Shown piece by piece: positions 22,016 through 34,484 of a stretch of DNA of 64,000 bases. Below the pieces are notes generated by a model that was not told where the DNA came from, did not search any database, and saw nothing but the letters and a program-made list of their open reading frames with translations. Made by a program: the position numbers and the translations under genes. Source of the stretch: Sympetrum striolatum (lineage: Eukaryota; Arthropoda; Insecta; Odonata; Libellulidae). Positions within the stretch are counted from its first letter, which is position 1; each line of letters opens with the position of its first letter. Location: positions 496,001 through 560,000 of the forward strand of contig CANPUZ010000050.1 in assembly GCA_947579665.1 (NCBI GenBank), given 5' to 3'.

Positions 22016-24127
22016 CACTTATGAGACATAGTTAGAATTTTTATAGCCTGTATATAGGTACATCCGGAGAAGCGTCAATATATAATAGATACGAGTAAAA
22101 GTTGCATGTATACTGCAAGCATATGTTTAAAGCACTATACTTTTCAAAGTCTTAATAAAAATCGTAAAATAAATTCTATGTATTACTTCTGTTCCCATGA
22201 CTGGCCGTAGAACTTCCAACTTATCGGTGTAAATGAATCATAAATATGACAAATACTTTTGTATACGACAAATGCCTTTGTTGAATTCGAGCTCCTGCAT
22301 TTTGGCATATTTGGAGTTAAGAAGAAGGGAAACGCTGTGGATTCCGTTCACATTGACGTGCATAATAAATCGTTGGAAGCGATTTGAATAGTCTATTTCC
22401 GAAAGACGAAATGTGATTTAATTTGATACCGAATGTTTTATTCAGTTCAACTCATTTGTTTCGGAAGTGATTTAATAATCTGTTTTCGAAAATCAAAGTG
22501 TGAGTTACTTTATATTTGTTTTTTCTTTCAATTCGATTCATTTCTTTCGTATTTCATTTCATATCTCTCTGAACCAGAGCAGAGAGTGGCTGAGTTTATC
22601 TCGTAACACAAAAAAATTTCGACTCGCTGAGATCATATCATTGAGATTCCGCTCTTCACTGTAAATATTAAATTTTTACGAAAAATGGCAAACTTTTGCA
22701 GTTCTTCCTGGTGGTTTATCAATGCTTCTGAAGTGATTTAATTACAACTTCATACTCATATTTCTTGCTTGTTTCTCAATATTAACGATTCAGTGCGTTA
22801 GGAATCAGGGAAAATGGTTTCTTCCTGTTATATAGTTATCATCGATTTAACCATTCTAGGATCTCATTTTCAAAAAGTGCTGAAAGACTTTATTGAAGCT
22901 GTGAAATGAGCATCAATTTCCAGTTTAATATTCACGACTTTAGTCAATTACTATTGAACGTTTTTGTCCTCATAAATGTGATTATTCATGAAAATTGTGA
23001 GTGAACAATGAATTTGAGCTTAGTGCTTTTTAGCTTAGTAGCTTCGGACGTTGTAGTTGAAGTGACTTTTATCTGCTAAACATTCCCTGCAATAATACTA
23101 GGGAACCTGGGGAAGAACAAGGTACCTAGTTGAAAATACGTTTTAAAAGTTCATAAGGGTTGATTAGGAAGCTGAATTTTTTTCTGCGAAAATATTGTAG
23201 TTTTATAGTTACATAAATTTAAAGATATCGTTAGAATACGTAGGACCAATATTCTTATTTTGTTTATAAAATCAATATGTCGTTTTGCCCGTGTTACCCC
23301 GCCTACAAAATGGGTTGGTTAAGATAAGTAACTACAAAAGCAACTAAAACAAGTGGAATTGCAGAAAAGAAAAGGTTGCTCTATATTTATCTTGTTTTAA
23401 GTTCCTATAAAGGTTTAACTACATGTTAAATGTTTTAAATACATGTACATGTGTCCTTTTTTATGCCTATTCGCTAAATTCAAACCCTAGGACAGCCTCA
23501 TCAGCTACTTTTTAAAATCCCAAGGCTCGTACACTAAACGTTGCTTCGGGTTTGCGAACAGATAGAGTAGGAGTATTCTATTAAGAAATATATCCGAAAT
23601 CCATAGTAGCTAACAACGTTTCGGATTGGTACTACCCCATTCTACATTCAAGTGAGGGAGTTAAAGTCACTCTTGGAAGATACGTATACAAACGTTTAAA
23701 ACAAGAAACCAAAGACAATTGTACGCACTTTAAGAATTCACTAACCATATTTTAAAGGTAATCAGGTATGTCTGCCTTTCCTTGGTTACAAAAACATCAA
23801 AACTTTCAATTCGATAGCAAAAAAATTTACAACGGAATCCTCGCACAGCAACGCTCGAGAAAACAAGACTAAAATGGATGCCGTAGTTGATAAATAAAAT
23901 GTTGGTCTATTTATGCTGATTACCGCTCATAAGAAACATCTATTTAACACCGAAAAACGACGGACTTCATTCCACCCCGTCATCCCCTGCTTCCTCAACT
24001 TACAATAAGCTTCTAATATCACCACTTCGTATTCCACAGCAGTGTGTTAGAAGCATGATTGAAGTGTAATTCAATCGTATTGAATGCGTGAATTAATGGT
24101 AAAATAATGAATTAATGGAAGACTTAC

Positions 24128-24314
24128 CTTCTGGAGACGATGCTTGAAGAGGAAGCACGCTGGAATCCTCGATAATAAGTCTCAATTGCCCTTTCGGTAA
24201 GACGATGATCCGAAAGCAATTGGGGTACAGACGACAATATTTCCAATGAGGACTCTTGTGTATCCAACACGCCTTTTATACGGTGCTCGCCGTATCGATG
24301 GACACCTTTTATCT
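24128..24314 (-). promoter_or_regulatory. TATA promoter, GATA site and first exon, left-arm copy
   Basis: On the minus strand, AGATAA at 24314-24309, then TATAAAAGG starting at 24280, then about 120 bases without ATG, ending CCAGAAG at 24128 and followed by the consensus donor GTAAGT. The distal GATA site present in the other copies (CTTATCT) is CTTATTT here. The same module recurs at 35850-36069 and 63510-63725, so conservation is concentrated on promoter, exon and splice donor. The downstream gene for this copy is not visible. Confidence 0.6.
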
Positions 24315-25724
24315 CGCTTCGGAGAATTTATTCAAATAAGCGAGAGATAGAGCCCGTGATTGTGTTGACGAGTATGTTCGGTTAAAAGTCAATCTTGTCT
24401 GCGTTTCCTAAAATCGGCTCGGATCCGAATTGCGCCATTGTAACGAAGAGAGATATCAATGGCAACCAATAGATAGATTTCGCATGTATCAGTTATCTTC
24501 CATTTCTTGAGCTATGGCTGCCGCTCTCATGCTCCTACCACGGTCTGCGTCATATTTAACACAATCCTCTCGATTCGCTGAACGATATTCTAAACACTAA
24601 CTAGTATGTAGGACAAAGATCAAATACGTATACCGATCTTACCTGTTTTTTATTGAGAGTAAAAGTTTCTGATGGAGTAATTAATTAAGCATATCGATGT
24701 TACAAATTTCAAGTCGACACAATATCGGGAAGGTCCTTAAAATAAATTCTGTATTCCCCACTTGAAATATACGGTAGAATACGAATTGTGCCCCAGCGTC
24801 GTACTAATGATCATAAGGTAAGAGAGAAATTGTTTATGAAACATTCATTACTTCAGTTCACATGCCTGGCCATAGAATTTCCACCTTCTAGGTAAATGAA
24901 TCATAATTTATTTGAAAAAGTAGAGTCACCTAGTTTCGAACCCAAGGCCTTTTGCAAGATGTGAAGTCATTAAACGACCTGGTAGGAATAAAACTTATTT
25001 AATCCAAAGTTTGGAGTCGATGTCATGCCGGAAAGAACCTACAATAAGATTCTATCATCCCCATTTGCAGTGTATAGTGGAATGTGAATGGCGCTCTGGA
25101 ATCGAACAACCAATCGAATCGTTTTCCTGATCATCAGGGAAACGATGATCAGCGTATATTAATCGTATTTATGATCTCCATTTATATGCAAAGCTTTAAG
25201 TTTCCATGTCATCGGGAACGGATTCAAAAATTAATAAAAATCTTCGCAATTATTTTAAATAGGAGAAAAGTTGTCCTGACCTAGCATCGAACCAATGATA
25301 ACCTTTGAAGATATCTTTGAAGTTTTCGTTGGAAATATAGGGCTTCCAGCGATCCCTCGAATTTCACCACTCTTATTTGCCAGGTAGTACCTCAAAAGAA
25401 TTTCGGAATCCCCGCGAAGACCCAAACGGGCCTTCTGGAATCGAACTCATGATAAAGAGGTTCAAAATTGCCTTTTTTGGCGGATACACGCTATCGCGAA
25501 TATAATAAAATATGTCAATAAAGTGGAACTTTTGAAGACGGTTGGAATTTTGATCACTTATTAATAAAAGGAACGAAAATACGTCCAAATATGATAGATA
25601 TTTCAGCTAAGGTACGGTTTGCTTCCAGGAAAGTTTATGAAGTATTAGATATATTTTTCGTATTCTGAAATGAAAGTGAAAATTCGAAATTTTTTTTTTT
25701 AATAATACTTGTCCCAAGCTTCTG

Positions 25725-26390
25725 TCCTAAATCTATAATAAATGATTATTCTTATAGCCTCCGAGGGGTAAACCTAATGGCAATAGAAACGGTAAAGTAT
25801 CTTGGAGTAACTCTCACGAATAATCTATCATGGAGTGCCCACATCCGAAATATTTGTGGAAAAGCACTTAAGAAACTCGGCTTCGTCAAAAGAATAGTCG
25901 GCAGGAGCGAAGAAAAAGTTCGCGAGCGATGTTACCTAGCGTTACTTAGGCCTCACCTGTAGTATGCATGTAGTGTATGGGACCCCGCCGAGAAATGTCA
26001 TATTCGGGATTTAGAAAAAGTACAACGAAAGGCAATACGATTTGTAAAGAATTGACACGATAAAACAGCGAGTGTCACTCAAATGTTACAGGACGCGGGA
26101 TGGGAATCATTAGAAGAGGGAAGAAAAATTCAAAGGATAAATTTATTAAATAAGCTCAGAGAAATTACATTTTCAGATGATGTAACAGATATAATGCGAA
26201 CCCCCTGTTATATGGGCCGTTCTGATACTGCCAGAAAGATTAGGGAAATAGATGCTAGAAAACGAATCGTTTCAAAAATTCATTTTTTCCCCGAAGTATA
26301 CGCGAAAGCAACCGTTTAGGAAAATAGAGGTGTGTGCCCCCCCTGCCACTCGCCGAAAGGCGGCTTGCAGTGTTATTACATAGACATAGA
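25725..26390 (+). mobile_element. 5'-truncated LINE with RT C-terminus and 3' tail
   Basis: Frame 25777-26319, broken by two in-frame stops, reads KYLGVTLTNNLSWSAHIR, LALLRPHL-YACSVWDP, VQRKAIRFVKN and LQDAGWESLEEGRK. This is the C-terminal end of a Jockey/CR1-type RT. It ends in the family tail (ccctgccactcgccgaaagg, then TTATTACATAGACATAGAC). The flanks 'acttgtcccaagc' and 'agacaagcatcaatg' suggest a short target duplication around 'caagc'. The insertion is absent from the right arm and from the third arm copy. Confidence 0.8.
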
Positions 26391-26580
26391 CAAGCATCAA
26401 TGATAGACATTTCTTTATTTTTGCGTTGGAAATAGCTGCTGATACGATTTACATTCTACCCATCTGAGACATCCTTTTATCCGATTGATATACGAATGGT
26501 AGTGATATTGTGTGCGAGGCGTCTATTCCATAATAATGTACAATTCTCATAGTTTTGCATTTTCTTGTTCGTGACTTCAA

Positions 26581-27738
26581 CCGTTAATTAGTCTGGTCAA
26601 AGTGACGTAATTATTCGTGTGGGGTGAAAATGACCCCAAAATTCTCTGAATTTTTAAGACCTCTTTCAACGGTAATTCAACTGATTAAATTGATCATAGT
26701 TTATAAATAATTCTTTTAAAATAATTATTTAAATTTTTGAGCGAATTATCTTTATCTCTTTAACTAACAATTAAATAAAATGTTTAAAAATTTAAATTGT
26801 AGTTGCTTATTTAATTATGATTCCTCCTATTATCTGTTAACATTAATCTTTTGGAATGTGTATTTGTAGGTTTATTATTTTGATATTCTTTAGCAAAATT
26901 ACAATATGTTTAAAATGCCATCTGTCGGAAAATAATGAATATTAATTTCACTCCTTTCGGAAAAAAGTCAAAATAAGGGGCGAAAATATAGAAATTTTCG
27001 AATTTTCTTATGAGAGTTTCAGTTTTCGACAAAACGGTACTTTTAAAATAGTAAAATTAATCCTTATCAGTGTTACCAACCTATGAAAGTGATATTGTAA
27101 AAAATATTTATTTATCAGGCTAAATTCGGGGCGTAGAAATTGCATTTTAAACAATTTGTTACTATTTAACATTTCTAAACCTGTGCCCAGCCTAATTACT
27201 TCGCAGAGCAGGGGTACAAACTATTAGTAGCAAATTATTCAAATGTTTTTATTGCGTAGTTCTTTGTTTCTGTATTGGGAATATATTAAAACAGATTTGC
27301 TCAGTGAGCCTTATTAAAGCATTTCGTGATCCCTAGGAGCATTTTAAACATTTTAGGAAGCATTCGAAACGCATTCGGTAAAATCTTAAAAATATTCGTG
27401 AATACTTATGATTTGGAAATAAAATATGATTCACTTGGTATGCACGATATGGTGTACATAAATCGTTTTACTTAGCAATGATTTAGTTTAAGTACAGGCG
27501 CTTAAAAATAATTAAACTTTTGCTTAGATAATTATTTAAATTCATTTTTGTAAATTTCGTAACACTGCTTAATTGCATACTTTTTATTGCTTAAAGTTGA
27601 CGTAATTCTCAGATAATCATTTAATAGCAAACATCTTTACAAAACGAAGAATTGGTTGAATTATCTTCATTTGTTTCGGTGTAAACTAAGTAAATATAAG
27701 GCCTGAGGTCACATCGACCCCACGCCACTCATTAAGGG
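26581..27738. mobile_element. piggyBac-like non-autonomous element in left arm
   Basis: Ends read CCGTTAATTAGTC (left) and, reversed, CCCTTAATGAGTGGCG (right). Each is followed inward by a GGGT...GACCCC subterminal palindrome. The flanking tetranucleotides are TCAA and TAAA (TTTA reversed), decayed from TTAA. The right-arm copy keeps TTAA at 33237-33240. No transposase is present. Confidence 0.65.
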
Positions 27739-29308
27739 TAAATTAGAGTTTGGGATATTAATTGAAACCATTTTTTTCCCAAAAGATAGTGAATGTTGTA
27801 CCATGTAATATCAATCTCAATCCCTCTACATTCTTTTGTCAAAGTATTCGAGGCGAAGATTCTCAACGCTAACTACGATTGAAAATTGAGAGGAGGTAAG
27901 GAAAATGACGCGTATTCGCTTACCCGTATTATAAAGGACGTACGTACATGGATTTAGTACGTTTCATATGGGTTCAAGTGCATTAAAATTACATTTTAAA
28001 TGCACTTAGCGACTTACAAATAAATCGAACTTATTAATTTTCACTAAATCAAATATTTATTTCACCTTACGTGTGTGTTTATGACAACTTATATTTATAA
28101 ATACCACATTGTTTGTTTGAATTAATTTGATATGTTTCGTTGTTAGTCATTCCGCTTCAAGATACAAACTAACTGAAATGCCAATTTATTCTCAGCGGAG
28201 AAATGAGCTTATTCGAGACAAATATAAACCACGTGACTATAATTATCCACAAAACGTCGACCACCTTGTTTAAACAGTCAGAAATGCCGTGTCCTCACGG
28301 AGTCGAGTACACGACCACCTCTGCACTCGACCAAGTGAGAAATCATGTCGTGCACGACTCCTCAAGGCCACGATGGATTATGCACGACCGGGTCAGTCGA
28401 GTGTCGTTTTCGAAGCGGAGGTAATCGTAGATTTGTGAGCTTAATTACGATCAATTGATTAAGACTGAATAATCTGCCACGAGGTATCTCTTCAACGAGT
28501 CTGCATATTTGTGGCCTCTTTATATCGCATCGTTTTCAGATTTTCATAGATTCAGTTTAACAAATTTAATAGTTAACCTGGAATTATTTTTCTTCGCCAC
28601 CACCAAGTGATAATGGAGAATTACCATATTTGTCTTGCCTCGGATGAGACAGCAAAGGTTTTCAAATATTCAGATAAGAGTCCCAGTTGAGATCACGCCA
28701 TTTGGTCGGAGATTTCGTAAGAGTTGTTATTTCGAGGAAAACTGAACCGCAGAATAATTGCAATTAATTTCTGCCCATATCTGCATCAAGTCCCATCAAA
28801 GGAGGCAATTCTTCTGTCAATCACTGAATTATCTACAGCCTAGGGAGATATTATTTGACGATAAGATTAAGTCTTTGCTTTTTCTGAACGCTGCACAGTG
28901 GGCTAGAATCGAAAAAAGCTGGCCAAAAATAAGAAAGTGCTTTTTTTCAGTGAGGACTTTGAAACTTCGCATGGTCATTCTTAAATAAATTTGGCATATA
29001 ACTGCGAAATCGATTTTGTTGATTCTTACGCGTTACAATTCTACAGGGGGTCAAAGTTGACCAATTTTCCCAAAATTTGCCAGTTTCCGATTTTTCGCGA
29101 AATTCTTCAACTTCAAGTCGATTGTGAACCCAAACTAGGAAAATCATCGGGTAAAATACGATTCCATATTATAAATATGCTCTTTGTCCTTCATAAGACT
29201 TGGTTTCAATGAGCTCTGCCGAATATTTATATACTTTACATTACAAAATGGCGGACCCTTATTTTGGAACAAAGTTTTACCTAAAGCGAGGAAAATAGTA
29301 GATTGAGA

Positions 29309-31673
29309 CACCGTGTGACACGGGATTACTTACCTCACGATACGCTATGAACCTTCCTTAATGGGAATCTGAAATAAAATCTTGCCCCAATTTGCCCCAA
29401 TAATTTATAAATCGACTTTTCGACAACGTTACAAGGGCCGAATCCGCTCGGCGGAGCACCGTCCTCCGCTACGCTGTCATGTTTTGTGAGGAACAACGAA
29501 CGAAAACGATTCTGATTCGTTCTTTTGTAGATTTTAACCATTATTACACTTCGTACATATCTTAGATATCAACCGTTATTAGAAAGTCACCAATTCTTGT
29601 AGGGTGATAATTGAAAAAAATGAAATGGGCTGTGCTCTAAAGCATGGGACCACGACAGCGATATTAATATCATGTAGCAGTTTATTTTTGTACGATAATG
29701 CTAAATTTCTAATAAATCATGCAGTCAAAGTTTTAAGTGAGTTTTAATGAAGTATACGGTGGTTTTATACATTACCTTCTCTATTAAATACATTCCTCGT
29801 CTGAAGAATCTTCATCCCCATAAGCCAATTCCTCCTCATCGTTCATGACTAATAGTTCCTTAATCTCTTTGCTCAGATTCCTCGATCCTTTTGTTGCTCT
29901 AACTGGTGCCGATATTGAAATTAGCGGATCAGAAGTTAGAAGTAATCTTTGGAACAAATCCTCGTTCGTGGTCACTCTGGAGTGTTTCCTTGTGTATCTC
30001 TCCCGGTATTTCCTTGCGTCTTTATTTCGGGCCTCCATTACCTCTTCTGTCAGTTGCCCCAACGGAAGGATTGCCCCTTTGCAATTTCAGCCCCGTGTAT
30101 AAGTACTTTATGTACTGTTGGTTGCATGTAGTACCACGGATATAATCGGACATACATCTCTGCTGTAGCGCAGCAATAATCTTTGAATGCTAATTCATTT
30201 AGTGGAAAACCACTTGAAATTGCCTTCAAGATATTGGCGAATCTTTTTATTAGATCTTCGTCAATTCCATTTAAGAAATGATTAATTAAATTGGTATTGA
30301 GAAACGGTAGTTCACAAAAAACTTAATAATATAAAACAAACCTTAAACAGAACTCTTATCTTTGATAGTGAAGATTTCATCCATATCTATTTCAGTTTCC
30401 TGATTTTTACATTTAATAATAGATTACGCATTAATAAAAATAACTTCAATTCGCACCTGTTATTTCAGCTGCTAGACACGGACTTTCAAAGAAACGCCTT
30501 GATGTATTTCCATCATTTGTGGATCCATATCCTGGTTTAGGTACATCTACAATCAGTCCCATCTTTTTTCTAAACTCTTTCTGAATATGAGATTTTCTCT
30601 CCAAAAGCAGTAATTTATGATTACCACGAGCCTATGTAGGAATATTAAGATAAGTTCAATGGGTACGTCTTATGACATAAAATCATACTCATCAATATTG
30701 TACTATCGCCTGCCATTACTTAAAGATAAGTCGGTAAGATATATGTAATAAACACTCAAAAAATCTTATGTAGCAATGCAGCGTAGAAATGCCATAGGAC
30801 AAATTTTCTTCGTCAACGCCTCGATTAGTAATTGTCGATAGATCGTTCATCTCCGAAATTTTCGCCCCGCAAATGTAGCATTTCAATCCCGTGCTCTCGG
30901 TCAGCGCATTACATACCTAAAAGAAGGAATACAACAAAAGATTCTTGATCAAATTTGGCTACATATATCCAAGGAATATTACCTTTGATTTGAGAAAATG
31001 TTACCTTTCCGTTTATCATTGTAAGCAACAAACAGAACTTAATGCGGTGATTGCCTACATTCACTGGCTTAAAATTTTCGATTTCTTGGCGTAAGTTACT
31101 TTCTTAATAATTTCTTGTTTGGACTTGTTTGTACTGCGAATGGCCAGAACTACCATCCAAACCATATTTGAAAATAAGCGTGACATTGATTTTCTTTCTT
31201 GAAGATGGAACGGTCGTTACCGATGCCAAAATCCGTTAACCGATTATTAACCGTATCAGCCATGATTTTTGCAGAATACTAATTACATTACGTATTAATA
31301 CACAAAAATCCTGGAAAAATTATAGTAATATGTGAAAATGCAGCATGGATTTCGTAACTATATCTTTCCTTCAATGGTATATGCAGGACAAAGGGAGTAG
31401 AAAGCATTCGAACAATTGTGATCATATTTTAAAACGATCAGAAAATATATCACAATTTACCACCATATTCTGATGCATTAAATAAAAAAGAAAATATAAT
31501 GAAAAACATACCTCACGAGATATAATTCCTATGAAATATCTAAAACTTCACACGAGTACTGCTACCAGGAGATTGTTGAAGAATTCTTGCTTCACAGAAC
31601 TGTCGTAGCTAATTAAAAAGCACAAAACACAACATAGCGTATCGTGAGGTAAGTAATCCCGTGTCACACGGTG
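29309..31673 (-). mobile_element. Transib transposon at the palindrome axis
   Basis: The 41-bp terminal inverted repeats at 29309-29349 and 31633-31673 are identical and begin CACCGTGTGACACGGG. The leading CAC and heptamer-like CACCGTG fit Transib ends and V(D)J recombination signals. Inside lies a minus-strand transposase with all three catalytic acidic residues. At 2365 bp it is short for an autonomous Transib, and the N-terminal half of the transposase is missing. The outside flanks (TGAGA left, TCTCA right) are mirror images, not a 5-bp direct duplication, because the arms start immediately. Confidence 0.85.
29784..31263 (-). pseudogene. Transib (RAG1-like DDE) transposase, truncated and frameshifted
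   Basis: Minus-strand pieces in order: a short MADTVNNRL frame; KYGLDGSSGHSQYKQ with the first catalytic Asp (31157-31155); a 3' border at 31005 (GTAACA); exon 30916 to about 30724 with KCYICGAKISEMND and GISTLHCYIRFFECLLH; exon 30631-30457 with GLIVDVPK and NDGNTSRRFF, the second Asp (30514-30512); and the last exon to 29784 with YPWYYMQPTVHKVLIHGAE, EVMEARNK and the catalytic Glu (30035-30033). These correspond to the RAG1 core D-D-E blocks. A one-base deletion near 30076 shifts frame, TAA interrupts after YKQ, and about half of the usual N-terminus is absent. It is inactive as it stands. Small introns of about 88 bp are visible. Confidence 0.85.
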
Positions 31674-33240
31674 TCTCAATCTACTATTTTCCTCGCTTTA
31701 GGTAAAACTTTGTTCCAAAATAAGGGTCCGCCATTTTGTAATGTAAAGTATATAAATATTCGGCAGAGCTCATTGAAACCAAGTCTTATGAAGGACAAAG
31801 AACATATTTATAATATGGAATCGTATTTTACCCGATGATTTTCCTAGTTTCGGTTCACAATCGACTTGAAGTTGAAGAATTTTGCGAAAAATCGGAAACT
31901 GGCAATTTTCGGGAAAATTGGTCAACTTTGACCCCCTGTAGAATTGTAACGCGTAAGAATCAACAAAATCGATTCCGCAGTTATATGCAAAATTTATTTA
32001 AGAATGACCATGCGAAGTTTCAAAGTCCTCACTGAAAAAAAGCACTTTCTTATTTTTGGCCAGCTTTTTTCGATTCTAGCCCACTGTGCAGCGTTCAGAA
32101 AAAGCAAAGACTTAATCATATCGTCAAATAATATCTCCCTAGGCTGTAGATAATTCAGTGATTGACAGAAGAATTGCCTCCTTTGATGGGAATTGATGCA
32201 GATATGGGCAGAAATTAATTGCAATGATTCTGCAGTTCAGTTTTCCTCGAAATAACAACTCTTACGAAATCTCCGACCAAATGGCGTGATCTCAACTGGG
32301 ACTCTTATCTGAATATTTGAAAACCTTTGCTGTCTCATCCGAGGCAAGACAAATATGGTAATTCTCCATTATCACTTGGTGGTGGCGAAGAAAAATAATT
32401 CCAGGTTAACTATTAAATTTGTTAAACTGAATCTATGAAAATCTGAAAACGATGCGATATAAAGAGGCCACAAATATGCAGACTCGTTGAAGAGATACCT
32501 CGTGGCAGATTATTCAGTCTTAATCAATTGATCGTAATTAAGCTCACAAATCTACGATTACTTCCGCTTCGAAAACGACACTCGACTGACCCGGTCGTGC
32601 ATAATCCATCGTGGCCTTGAGGAGTCGTGCACGACATGATTTCTCACTTGGTCGAGTGCAGAGGTGGTCTTGTACTTGACTCCGTGAGGACACGGCACTT
32701 CTGACTGTTTAAACAAGGTGGTCGACGTTTTGTGGATAATTATAGTCACGTGGTTTATATTTGTCTCGAATAAGCTCATTTCTCCGCTGAGAATTAATTG
32801 GCAGTTTAGTTTGCTCGTATCTTGAAGCGCAATGACTAACAACGAAACAGATTAAACTAATCAAACAAACAATGCGGTGTTTATAAATATAAGTTGCCAT
32901 AAACACACACGTAAGGTGAAATAAATATATGATTTAGTGAAAATTAACCAGTTCGATCTATTTGTAAGTCGCTAAGTGCTTTCAAAATGTAATTTTAATG
33001 CACTTGAACCCATATGAAACATACTACATCCATGTACGTACCCTTTATAATACGAGTAAGCGAATACGCGTCATTTTCCTTACCTCCTCTCAATTTTCAA
33101 TCGTAGTTAGCGTTGAGAATCTTCGCCTCGAATACTTTGACAAAAGAATGTAGAGGGATTGAGATTGATATTACATGGTACAACATTCACTATCTTTTGG
33201 GAAAAAAATGGTTTCAATTAATATCCCAAACTCTAATTAA

Positions 33241-34168
33241 CCCTTAATTAGTGGCGTGGGGTCGATTTGACCCCAGGCCTTATATTTACTTCGTTAACAC
33301 CGAAACTAATTAAGATATTTCAATCAATTCTTCGTTTTGTAATGATGATTGCTATTTTATCATTATCTGAGAATTTCGTCAACTTTAAGCAATAAAGAGT
33401 ATGCAATTAAGCAGTATTACCAAACTTACAAAAATGAATTTAAATAATTATCTAAGCAAAATTTTAATCATTTTGAAGCGCTTTACTTAAATTAAGTCAT
33501 TGTTAAGTACCACAAAATTAATGTACACCATATCATGCATACCAAGTGAAGAAAATTAATTTCCAAATCGTAAATATTCATGAATATGTTAAAGATTTTA
33601 CCAAATATTTTTCGAACGTATCTAAAATGTTTAAAACGCTCCTAGGGATCACGAAATGCATTGCTCGCTGAGTAAAAGTGAGTTCGTATATTTCCAATGT
33701 AGAAACAAAGAACTACGCAATAAAAACTTTTGAATAATTTGTTATTAATATTGGTACCCCTGCTATGTGAAGTAATTTGGCTAGATACAGTTTAAGAAAT
33801 GTTAATTAACAACAAATTGTTCAAAATGCGATTTCTATGCCCCAAATTTAGCCTGATAAATAAACATTTTTTACAATATCACTTTTATAGGTTGGAAACA
33901 CTGATAAGGATAAATTTTACTATTTTGAAGGTATTACTAACCGTTTTGTCAAAAACCCATAAAACTGAAAGTTCAGTAAGAAAATTCGAAAATTTATTTT
34001 AGCCCCAAATGTTGACTTCTTCCCGAAAGGAACGAAATTAATTTTCATTATTTTCCGACAGATGGCATTTAAAAATATTTTAATTTTGCTAAATAAAATT
34101 TAATTACAAACCAACTACTACACATTCCAAAAGATTAATGTTAACAAATAATAGGAAAAATCATAATT
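33241..34168. mobile_element. piggyBac-like element, truncated, in right arm
   Basis: Starts after TTAA (33237-33240) with CCCTTAATTAGTGGCG and a GGGGTCGATTTGACCCC subterminal palindrome. It matches 27738 down to 26813, then stops at 34168, where unrelated sequence begins. The far terminus is lost. Confidence 0.65.
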
Positions 34169-34286
34169 ATGGGTCATTCCATGTGAATTCGACACGAGGC
34201 AATTATATTGAATATTTCTTTTTCAGTTACAGGTGCTAAGGAAAATTACTTTCAGTTGGAGTAATAAAACTATTAGATATATTATA

Positions 34287-34484
34287 CTATAATACATTGT
34301 GCTGTTTTGTATTAGAGCCTTCAATTAACTTTCCAATTACATTGGTGAAGTAATCATTAAAGACATTGGGTGACATATTTGTTAAGCAGCTTTCAGACTT
34401 AAATTGAGTCTCAGCCTTGATTACTTTCCATAAAGCTTTTGATTTATTATTAGATGTGGCAATGTATTTATTGTTTGCTTCCAC
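34287..34484 (-). mobile_element. LINE fragment (pre-RT region)
   Basis: Minus frame with NNKSKALWKVIKAETQ and NVFNDYFTNVIGKLIE, typical of the segment just before RT in several LINE clades ('SK.LWK.I' and 'FN.YFT.V'). It is within the right-arm replacement 34169-34845. The adjoining 34570-34840 contains repeated GCCCCAGCC/CCAGCCCC phrases that I cannot assign. Confidence 0.6.

Larger units (their letters stand above)
22266..29308 (-). repeat. Left arm of ~16.3 kb imperfect palindrome
   Basis: Read on the minus strand this arm matches 31674-38566 in order: inner block 27746-29308, piggyBac-like element, SINE-like segment, promoter/first-exon module at 24120-24330, the block at 22820-23300, and the outer block 22266-22680. 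The innermost few hundred bases look identical to the partner. The match weakens outward to what I estimate by eye as 80-90 percent. A LINE (25725-26390) interrupts this arm only. Confidence 0.85.

Noticed and set aside
29845..30145. Plus-strand frames over the Transib transposase
   Set aside because: Antisense shadows of the conserved last transposase exon.
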